42,563 bases of DNA, from contig NZ_JAERMS010000025.1 of assembly GCF_017426725.1 (NCBI RefSeq), forward strand, positions 1 to 42,563, given 5' to 3'. Origin of the DNA: Prevotella illustrans (GTDB taxonomy: Bacteria > Bacteroidota > Bacteroidia > Bacteroidales > Bacteroidaceae). Below the pieces are notes generated by a model that did no database searches, was not told the origin of the DNA, and saw only the letters and a list, made by a program, of their open reading frames with translations. Shown here in pieces: positions 35,809-42,563 of the stretch. Each line of letters starts with the position of its first letter. The stretch's first letter is position 1. Position numbers and translations under genes: made by a program.

Positions 35809-35898
35809 AAAGTGTCGATGGTTTCGCGTATGCTGACGGCATGGTCGGGTATCTATAGAGAAAGTTGTCATGTCATATAGGTATTGTCATATTCATAA

Positions 35899-36252
35899 AG
35901 TAATTTTGGCATTATTATCACTATCTTTGTAGTATCAGCAACAACAGGTGGAGCGTAGCAGTTCGTGTAAACTGGTTGTGATTTGCTTGAAAACAACTAT
36001 CTTTGTAGTATCAACAACAACTGTCGTCCTGTGTTGAAAAACTTAAGCGCTGTTGTGATTTGCTTGAAAACAACTATCTTTGTAGTATCAACAACAACTC
36101 TCTTCGGTGGAACTGTTCCAAGAGTGGGTTGTGATTTGCTTGAAAACAACTATCTTTGTAGTATCAACAACAACTTACCGTCTGATTTAGGCCGGCTCAG
36201 TATCGTTGTGATTTGCTTGAAAACAACTATCTTTGTAGTATCAACAACAACT
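35899..36252 (+). CRISPR. type II-C CRISPR array: four intact repeats plus one degenerate repeat, four spacers
   Basis: Four identical 48-base repeats lie at 35975-36022, 36052-36099, 36128-36175 and 36205-36252. They begin GTTGTGATTTGCTTGAAAAC and end GTAGTATCAACAACAACT. Spacers are 36023-36051 (29), 36100-36127 (28) and 36176-36204 (29). A degenerate repeat at 35899-35946 keeps the last ~27 bases almost unchanged but has lost the first ~20; a fourth spacer of 28 bases (35947-35974) follows it. Positions 1-19 of the repeat are complementary to the tracrRNA anti-repeat at 42175-42193, so crRNA is read on the plus strand. The repeat length and genes identify a II-C system. No spacer target was seen inside the window. 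Confidence 0.95.
35976..36235 (+). promoter_or_regulatory. promoter embedded in every CRISPR repeat
   Basis: Within each repeat, TTG at repeat positions 2-4 is followed after 19 bases by TATCTTTG at positions 24-31, matching the Bacteroidota promoter. The four -7 elements are at 35998-36005, 36075-36082, 36151-36158 and 36228-36235. Transcription would start near repeat position 38 and run into the next spacer. The degenerate first repeat keeps TATCTTTG at 35922-35929 but has no well-placed upstream element. Confidence 0.55.
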
Positions 36253-36329
36253 CAATATCTATAAAACAGTGATAACCAATACCATACATAGATATTACAA
36301 AAAATAAAAAATGGTGCTACAAGACAAAG

Positions 36330-36360
36330 TCCCACTCGTCAAGGGTGGGATTTTTGTTTT
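36330..36360 (+). terminator. intrinsic terminator after the CRISPR array
   Basis: TCCCAC (36330-36335) pairs with GTGGGA (36345-36350) over a 9-base loop, followed by TTTTTGTTTT. The T-tract lies on the plus strand, so it ends transcripts coming from the array, just before the convergent cas2 stop at 36375. Confidence 0.75.
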
Positions 36361-36374
36361 CTATCAAAAGAGGT

Positions 36375-36722
<348 letters not shown>

Positions 36723-37655
36723 TTACATTTCCGGATAACTAATGCGACGAACTTCCCCTGCAAAGCATTTCGCAAGAGACGCGGTTGTCTGTTGAGCAGC
36801 TATCATCAGCGGACTACGCTTGCCATTCACAATCACATCCAGCATAGGAATTCCCAGGAGTTGCATTTTCAATTCTTTCGTAATCTCTGAAATATCATCA
36901 TTACGGCGAATGATATCAATAACAAGTTGGTCTATATATGGGCGATAGGGTTCCATAATATCATCTGCCAGACAATAAGCGTTGTAACGATTATGATGAT
37001 GAATTCCTAAAGTTGGGAGCAAGCCACTCCCCACCAGCGCCCGAGCAATCACAGCACGCAAGATGGCATAACCATAATTCAAGAGATTGTTGGGTGGCGT
37101 ACCCTCTCGGTCACGAACAAAATCGGGATTATCCATAAAAAGATTACGCCAATAGTAGGCTGCAGCCCTCGCCTCCAGATTATCCGGATCACCACTGCGC
37201 ACTTCGTTTGCCCATACCCGCATACAATTGGTTTCCTTGTCCGTATTGACTCGTAGGACATGTTCTTGGTTAAGAATCTTATATTTTATAGTTTGTTGCC
37301 AAAGCTGTTTACGCAATGGCAGAGAAGACTCCAACTGTGAACGGAATCTTTCATTTTGGGTGGTATTACCACACAAAGGGAGGAGCATACCTACAGGCAT
37401 ACTCTTCTGATCGCAAGTAATAACTGCACAATTATTCTTCAATAGTGCCTCCAACACACCTGATGTAATTGTAATACGCTGGTTATCAAGCATGACCACC
37501 CCGATATCTTCTATCGGGATGGTGCGCTCGGCTTCTTTTTTCATCGCCTCAGGTAATGTCTTGTTGCTTTCTACTTCAGGTAAATGCAATACTAATTGTG
37601 CATTTCGCAAACTTAGGTAAATTGGATTGCTGAAGCATAAGGTCTTCTTTATCAT
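36723..37655 (-). CDS. cas1: CRISPR-associated integrase Cas1
   Basis: This is the catalytic subunit of spacer integration. From the start at 37655 the protein has 310 residues. It begins MIKKTLCFSNPIYLSLRN, the usual II-C Cas1 start; an in-frame ATG two codons upstream (37661) is possible. The metal-binding residues are visible: Glu161 in DNLEARAAAYYW, the His cluster 219-221 in TLGIHHHNRYN, and Asp231-232 in LADDIMEPYRP. The gene lies 13 bases after the cas9 stop and 6 bases before cas2, so the three are one operon. All catalytic positions appear intact. Confidence 0.96.
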   Translation of the reverse strand: MIKKTLCFSNPIYLSLRNAQLVLHLPEVESNKTLPEAMKKEAERTIPIEDIGVVMLDNQRITITSGVLEALLKNNCAVITCDQKSMPVGMLLPLCGNTTQNERFRSQLESSLPLRKQLWQQTIKYKILNQEHVLRVNTDKETNCMRVWANEVRSGDPDNLEARAAAYYWRNLFMDNPDFVRDREGTPPNNLLNYGYAILRAVIARALVGSGLLPTLGIHHHNRYNAYCLADDIMEPYRPYIDQLVIDIIRRNDDISEITKELKMQLLGIPMLDVIVNGKRSPLMIAAQQTTASLAKCFAGEVRRISYPEM

Positions 37656-37668
37656 AGGCAAGAAAGAA

Positions 37669-40600
37669 TTACTTAATAACCCTAATAATATTTCCCAAAC
37701 GATCTACTTCAAGTTTCCAGCAGACAGCCTTTATCATTTCACCAGTCAAAGCTCGGCCCATCTTATTCATAGATTCAAATTCTACTTTATCATAAAGAGG
37801 TTTTACTACGGAATAAGGCAAGAAATAACATTCTTTCCCCGTAGAACTCGCCATCTTATAAATCCTCTCCTTATTCAACCTACATTCTTTCATCAGTTTT
37901 TCTTCTTCTGTTGGCACATACACTAAGTCATTAGGTGAGAGATAGAACTTCAATGAAACATCCTTTTCATTCTTCTCCGGCACAGGAGACAATCCTTGTT
38001 TCAGTCTCTCTGCCACCTCATTCAAAGGAATGGTGTTATAAGTTCGGGTTCCGTCTTCATCCTCATAGATTGCAAAGTAGAGGTTAGTGCCTTTCTGAGC
38101 CTCAACAAATTTATCAGCTTTATTGCCTGTTTGCCCTACCTGAAACTTTGTCCCCATCGGTTCGGAGATTCTTACTTTCAATATTGGTTGATGCATCTTA
38201 CCATCATTGTACAATGCTATGTTCTGGTTCATCTCGGCAATCCCCTCTGGTGTAAAGGCTATTGCAGGATCCCCTCCTTTCGCTTCAAGGTAGTTGAGTA
38301 ATATTTTCTGAATACCCGTATCGGTAATAGAGCCTATGCGTTTAGTATCAAATGATGTGTCGAGCGGTTTCCTTGTTGCCACAAGTGGTTCCTTCTCATC
38401 ACTGAATCGCCATACTTCCACCTTATCCACATTCTGCTTGTTCCAACGATAATCAGTACTCCTGAAATGAGCAAGCAACTGTTTGGTATTGAAATTCCTT
38501 TCCACCAAGCCGTTAATATAATCACGCAGTTCCTTGTTACAAATAAACGGAATATTCTCTAAGGCATCCTTCAGCTTGATAAACGCTTTTCGCCGAAGGT
38601 TGACATGTCCAAAGACGGTTTCTTTATGCATCGGCTTTCTCACCGCCCACATCTCTTTATTTTTCTGTTTTGCCATGGTCTTCTTACCATCAGTATCATA
38701 TCGCTCATAGTAATTGGTAGCTTTATTGATAACGCGAACATAGTTCTTGAAGCTGACTACCACGTCCTCCAGTGCCGCCCGAGTATCCTGCGTGAAACTC
38801 TCCCATGGCTTGCGGATAATTCGGTTCTTATCACAAAGCTGCTGTCGCAGGTCTTCGCGCTTCTTCGGACTATTGGCCGACTCGTTATTAAGATAATTAA
38901 TAATATTGCGAGAGGCACACGCTATCACCAAAGCATCCATGGCATGGTGCCGGTGATCAATACGTTTCTTGTTGAAGCCACGTTGCAGTTCCAACGGAAC
39001 AGAAGTTTGGAAGACTCGTTTACCTTCCTTATTCTCCCAACGGCCGAAAGCATCCGACTTTGTCAACTCATTGAGACGTTCAAAGCGAGAATAAACAATA
39101 CTATTCCAAACATCATTCAATCCCCAGTCTTTCTTCAATCTGTCAGTAATGCCACCCGTACAAGAAACAACAAACTTTGATGTTGCTTCCATTTCATCCT
39201 CCGTGCGTACGATATTTGAAAGTAAAGTTCTCACCACCTTACTTATGTATCGGCTGTCATTCAGCTGACGGTTCAGGAAGTCTTGTGGTATATCTTCCAT
39301 CAAGAGTTTCTCCTTTTTATACTTATTATTGGCATAATGATCTGTTACGAAAGCCTTATATTCACTTTCACTCAGCACCTTCACATCACCCAACAGCGTG
39401 CAGTGAACAATCTCCCCGCCATGATTCTTGATAAACTCATAGCCTAACATATTGCTCTTCAACGCGTTCACTTCCGACTCACAAATCACCTTGTTATTAA
39501 AAGAATCATCAAAGTACCGACTCTGCGGAATAATATGTTCTATCTGATAAGCCGAAGTAAAGAGTTTAGACAGAGAGATAGGCTTTCCCGTATAAGGCGA
39601 ACGATATTTCTGTTCCAGCCAGAGTTTATACTTCAAAAGCTCCTTTGCCGAAGGTTGCGACATCTTCGATATCTTGGAAATCTCCTCATAATCATTGTCT
39701 TCCTTGGTCAGCTCCTGCAATGCCCCTTCTTCGTAGATACGCAATATTTCCTGTTGCATGGGCGAAGAAGGGCGCACATCCTTGATGTCCGTGTCATTTT
39801 TCAGTTCCATCAGCAGATTCTTGATGCGCAGATTGGTATTCTCATTTCTAAGAATATTCTCTGTCATACGGGCACGCTGATCGGATGTACTCTTCATACT
39901 GCGCCCAAGTTCTACATGAATCTCATCTATACGTCCGGCTTCCTTCCATATATTATGAACCGTTCGGAGTGTTTCGAGGATGCACTGTTCCACAATAGGA
40001 TTACGAAGCGAATGCTGTTTAAAGCCTTTGATATATGCCATCAGATTTTCCGGAGTTTTCCAATGTTTTATTTCTGTAGCTTCCGAATGACGGCCATACA
40101 CCACATAGCATGCCAACCATTCGGGTAAACCTTGGAAATCGGACAGTTCACCTAACGAATAAGCTGTATGGTTCATTCGTTCTCTGATTTTTTCTTCTAC
40201 ATCCCCTTGTAGTATATGCTCTATCCGCTTCTTTGTTTCTTTACAGATATCATCTTCGTGCCAGCAACTCCCCATACGCATGACAGCCAATAGCTTCTTT
40301 ACAGCCTTTTCAGAGTAGGCTCCATAATCTTTCTTGAATGGTTTCACTTTTAAGAAAGCGCTGACAAACTCTTTGTCGTCCTTCAGTTTACGCAACGCCC
40401 CCTCGGCCTCATCCTTAACTTCCACCGAGTAGAGCAAGTGCCAAAGGCGATATTGCCGTGCAGTATCGTCGAGCCAGCTACGTTCCATACCAGCCCTGTC
40501 AAGTGCCATAAGCAGTTCGTGGCGTGTTTCGTTGCAAGGATATTTTTTCTCTTTGTCTTCGATGTAATTCCAGCGGACAGGGAACTCCTTCTCGCTCCCT

Positions 40601-42120
40601 CGCTTTACTTTCTTCAAATTGAAAAAATCTTTCAGCAAAGTTTCTTGAGTAATATCCTTTCGATTGTTCAAATAAATGAATAATCGGGCATAATCTTCCT
40701 TTGATGGCAGATACTCAGCGGTTACTTCCTTGTCATCTGTCCTGTCATACAGTCGGAGATTAAGGACGAACTGCCACAAACGAAACTCCTGATAATAAGG
40801 ATTCGACTTCGCTATACACTTGATTCCCTGTCGCTTTATCTCTCCCGTTTCTTTATCCACATATTCATAATGCTCGTAAGGGCAGTCGGCTATCAACGAT
40901 TTTTTGCTTTTCAGCGGACGCTGATAGAAGATAAGATCTGTCAGAAGCAGGTAAACCATATCTTTCTTCAGCAAGCTGTCCCGATGGGGCTGATTACTTC
41001 TGTAAAGTTCCTCCGCACACTTTTCCAGCATCTTCTTGCATTGCAACTCCTCGTGATACTTGCTTTGCTCGCGCAAGATAGCCTCTAATTCCTGCTTATA
41101 ATATTTACGTTCGATGGTACGGATAAAGTTTCCACGAATCTTGTCCGTCGGTTCTGCCAGCAGATGGTCGTAGATAAAGGCACCGACTGTCTTGCCCGAC
41201 GCTTCCAACTGGCTCTCTGTCCGTTTCTTTCGCAGTCCCCAATCGTCCTCGCCGGGTGCACGGAACGAACGTTTTACTTCTCCATCCTTATCTTTCTTGA
41301 GTGTTATTCCATCTTTCTCATATTCCGTTGTGACAACAAACTGTTTTATCTTCCCTACCCAATCGCTCAAATCAATCTTGCTGGGACGATGATATATCCA
41401 TCCGTTTTCCAACTTTACGTTATACCATGTGTTGCCTCCTTTTCCTTCTTCCGCGGCTTCCACGCTGACAACTTTCAGCTCATAGTATTCTTCACGCTTG
41501 GTTGGATTCTCTTCCTCCTCTTCTCCACGCAACTGATAATAGCCGCGTTTCTGATTGAAATTGAGTAGTATCCACGCCAGCTCCTCTTTCCGAATAGGTT
41601 GCGTGAGAGCTTTCTTTCGCAGGTAATAGAGTGTCCAGTCTAATGGAATTTTCCTTCCGTCTGCGACCAATGCCGGCTGATGATGAGCAAAGTCTACCAT
41701 CATTGCGTGAAAAGAATCCATAAAAAGGAAACGCATCGAACCATCTTCCTGCCGTTCCCATGCCAACTTCGGTTCGCCGTGATAGAGGAATTTGCCATAA
41801 GTAATGGGGGCTTCTTTGTTCCATCCGATGGCCGAATCATAATGAGGAGGCAGAAAACCCATCACATGTAGCACCCTGTGCAATCGCTCACGCCGTAACA
41901 AAGAACGCTCCCTTATCCTCCGCACGCCGCGGAAGCTCGTGCGGATTTTCGTCTGCGACTCTGTTACTCCCTTGTCAAAATTACCTAAAGTGTCCTGACT
42001 CATGGGGATAATACGACTACCCAACTTAATGTCGTGCAAATAATTCCCATTGTCATCAACAGAGACTTTAGCCCAACCAATACTATTGGTTCCCAAGTCT
42101 AATCCAAGAATTGTTTTCAT
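37669..42120 (-). CDS. cas9: type II-C Cas9 nuclease, 1483 residues
   Basis: This RNA-guided DNA endonuclease carries all catalytic parts. RuvC-I is GLDLGTNSIGWAKV with Asp8. The arginine-rich bridge helix spans about residues 60-86 (SFRGVRRIRERSLLRRERLH). RuvC-II is IDEIHVELGRSM with Glu737. The HNH domain is QIEHIIPQSRYFDDSFNNKV with His862 and Asn876, plus Asn885 downstream. RuvC-III is RIDHRHHAMDALVIACASRN with His1059 and Asp1062. The recognition lobe lies between the bridge helix and RuvC-II, and the C-terminal ~400 residues hold the PAM-interacting region. At 1483 residues it is at the long end for II-C proteins. It starts 55 bases from the divergent tracrRNA and heads the cas9-cas1-cas2 operon. 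The PAM cannot be inferred. Confidence 0.97.
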   Translation of the reverse strand: MKTILGLDLGTNSIGWAKVSVDDNGNYLHDIKLGSRIIPMSQDTLGNFDKGVTESQTKIRTSFRGVRRIRERSLLRRERLHRVLHVMGFLPPHYDSAIGWNKEAPITYGKFLYHGEPKLAWERQEDGSMRFLFMDSFHAMMVDFAHHQPALVADGRKIPLDWTLYYLRKKALTQPIRKEELAWILLNFNQKRGYYQLRGEEEEENPTKREEYYELKVVSVEAAEEGKGGNTWYNVKLENGWIYHRPSKIDLSDWVGKIKQFVVTTEYEKDGITLKKDKDGEVKRSFRAPGEDDWGLRKKRTESQLEASGKTVGAFIYDHLLAEPTDKIRGNFIRTIERKYYKQELEAILREQSKYHEELQCKKMLEKCAEELYRSNQPHRDSLLKKDMVYLLLTDLIFYQRPLKSKKSLIADCPYEHYEYVDKETGEIKRQGIKCIAKSNPYYQEFRLWQFVLNLRLYDRTDDKEVTAEYLPSKEDYARLFIYLNNRKDITQETLLKDFFNLKKVKRGSEKEFPVRWNYIEDKEKKYPCNETRHELLMALDRAGMERSWLDDTARQYRLWHLLYSVEVKDEAEGALRKLKDDKEFVSAFLKVKPFKKDYGAYSEKAVKKLLAVMRMGSCWHEDDICKETKKRIEHILQGDVEEKIRERMNHTAYSLGELSDFQGLPEWLACYVVYGRHSEATEIKHWKTPENLMAYIKGFKQHSLRNPIVEQCILETLRTVHNIWKEAGRIDEIHVELGRSMKSTSDQRARMTENILRNENTNLRIKNLLMELKNDTDIKDVRPSSPMQQEILRIYEEGALQELTKEDNDYEEISKISKMSQPSAKELLKYKLWLEQKYRSPYTGKPISLSKLFTSAYQIEHIIPQSRYFDDSFNNKVICESEVNALKSNMLGYEFIKNHGGEIVHCTLLGDVKVLSESEYKAFVTDHYANNKYKKEKLLMEDIPQDFLNRQLNDSRYISKVVRTLLSNIVRTEDEMEATSKFVVSCTGGITDRLKKDWGLNDVWNSIVYSRFERLNELTKSDAFGRWENKEGKRVFQTSVPLELQRGFNKKRIDHRHHAMDALVIACASRNIINYLNNESANSPKKREDLRQQLCDKNRIIRKPWESFTQDTRAALEDVVVSFKNYVRVINKATNYYERYDTDGKKTMAKQKNKEMWAVRKPMHKETVFGHVNLRRKAFIKLKDALENIPFICNKELRDYINGLVERNFNTKQLLAHFRSTDYRWNKQNVDKVEVWRFSDEKEPLVATRKPLDTSFDTKRIGSITDTGIQKILLNYLEAKGGDPAIAFTPEGIAEMNQNIALYNDGKMHQPILKVRISEPMGTKFQVGQTGNKADKFVEAQKGTNLYFAIYEDEDGTRTYNTIPLNEVAERLKQGLSPVPEKNEKDVSLKFYLSPNDLVYVPTEEEKLMKECRLNKERIYKMASSTGKECYFLPYSVVKPLYDKVEFESMNKMGRALTGEMIKAVCWKLEVDRLGNIIRVIK

Positions 42121-42135
42121 TTTCTTACTGTTTTA

Positions 42136-42167
42136 TTTGGTCCTTAGTTATTAATTCTTTATATTTG
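42136..42167 (+). promoter_or_regulatory. tracrRNA promoter
   Basis: TTTG at 42136-42139 and TATATTTG at 42160-42167 are separated by 20 bases, a full match to the Bacteroidota consensus. The predicted start, 42172-42175, coincides with the first base of the anti-repeat. Confidence 0.75.
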
Positions 42168-42172
42168 CCACA

Positions 42173-42244
42173 GTTTTTCAAGCAAGTCACAATAAGGATT
42201 ATTCCGTTGTGCAAACAATCAAGGCGGGGCAACTCGCCTTTTAT
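42173..42244 (+). ncRNA. tracrRNA, about 70 bases
   Basis: This is the trans-activating RNA that pairs with the crRNA handle and loads Cas9. The anti-repeat at 42175-42193 pairs without gaps to CRISPR repeat positions 1-19, using two G-U wobbles. Next come AATAA-GGA-TTATT and TTGT-GCAA-ACAA, which can form two short hairpins in the nexus position. A terminal hairpin follows, AAGGCG (42221-42226) with CGCCTT (42235-42240), ending in a four-T run. A consensus promoter starts it exactly at the anti-repeat. It is divergent from cas9, whose start codon is about 52 bases away. Exact ends are predictions; a longer form ending at a weaker site further on is possible. Confidence 0.85.
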
Positions 42245-42245
42245 G

Positions 42246-42563
42246 TTATACGAGCCTATAGCTCAGACTCTGCAATATAGCACCTTTTAATCTGTAGTCT
42301 ATTTCGGTATTGATTATTATCATTTCATTTTAATTCTACAAATATAGTATTTTATCGCTTGTTCCCATCTTCAAACACGATATTTTTAAAAGGATATCAT
42401 CGTTATTCCAAAGTATCTATATTGTCGGCGGCTGAGAAGACATTTGCGACAGACGGCTAAAAGATTCGGGCAAGCAAACGGTGTTAATAATCAAAAACTG
42501 TAAAATAAGGGGTCAGTAGAAAATTAATGGGGACAGGTTTACAAGTATCAATGATATCTACCG
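42246..42563. other. AT-rich region upstream of cas9 with a possible cas9 promoter
   Basis: No gene was recognised in these 318 bases. On the minus strand TATATTTG (42346-42339) fits a -7 element for cas9, with a TTTG at 42375-42372 that is 25 bases away, longer than ideal. A transcript from here would run antisense through the whole tracrRNA before reaching cas9. The rest, up to the window end, shows no further element I could support. Confidence 0.4.

Noticed and set aside
35983..36264. Open frame of 93 codons on the plus strand
   Set aside because: It reads through the CRISPR repeats. The translation repeats the same peptide for every repeat and is not a protein gene.
38605..39180. Open frame of 191 codons on the plus strand as an anti-CRISPR candidate
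   Set aside because: It lies antisense to the RuvC-III region of cas9, with no start context and no support beyond an open frame.

Overview
The window looks like a chromosomal segment of a Bacteroidota species, most likely from the Prevotella group. The reasons are a SusC/SusD pair, promoters of the TTTG-N(18-20)-TAnnTTTG type with no Shine-Dalgarno sequences, SPI- and lipoprotein-type signal peptides, an LpxH-type lipid A enzyme, and DUF3843 and DUF6155 proteins. No rRNA, tRNA, complete insertion sequence or phage module is visible.

Layout. (1) 154-4416: a Bcr/CflA-type drug exporter and, on the opposite strand, a large protein with two receiver-like domains joined to a PEP-synthase-type ATP-binding domain. 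(2) 4589-16445: a nutrient-capture locus with SusC, SusD, alkaline phosphatase, a trehalase-like (MGH1) glycosidase, a metallophosphoesterase, a ROK sugar kinase, an alkaline-phosphatase-superfamily phosphodiesterase and an endonuclease/exonuclease/phosphatase-fold enzyme. The run of phosphate-removing enzymes around one glycosidase suggests a phosphorylated or phosphodiester-linked glycan as substrate. (3) 16501-21544, minus strand: gdhA-rlpA, then ettA - DUF59 protein - lpxH, which are housekeeping operons. (4) 22395-31489, plus strand: a leader with promoter and terminator-like hairpin, a TetR regulator, two half-size ABC exporters, a 42-bp minisatellite, an RND/MMPL exporter, a LolA-like periplasmic protein and an outer membrane barrel. 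The last three probably form an envelope lipid export route. (5) 31536-32090, minus strand: a Nudix hydrolase.

(6) 32166-35808 is an AT-richer accessory region. It holds a frameshifted and stop-broken DUF1016 (YhcG-type) nuclease gene, a 96-codon stub of a TOTE-type primase-helicase, and an intact DUF3843-DUF6155 gene pair. I read it as the remains of a defence island. (7) 35899-42375 is a complete compact type II-C CRISPR-Cas locus: a four-spacer array read on the plus strand, a terminator, cas2, cas1 and a 1483-residue cas9 on the minus strand, and a tracrRNA divergent from cas9.

The CRISPR locus is the most informative part. The tracrRNA can be placed to within a few bases: a consensus promoter, a 19-nt anti-repeat beginning at the predicted transcription start, and a terminal hairpin. 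Every array repeat also contains a Bacteroidota-type promoter (TTG-N19-TATCTTTG) directed into the next spacer. The degenerate first repeat has kept the half carrying the -7 element and lost the half that would form a crRNA handle. Together these point to per-repeat crRNA transcription, as known from Neisseria and Campylobacter II-C systems, but built on the Bacteroidota promoter code.
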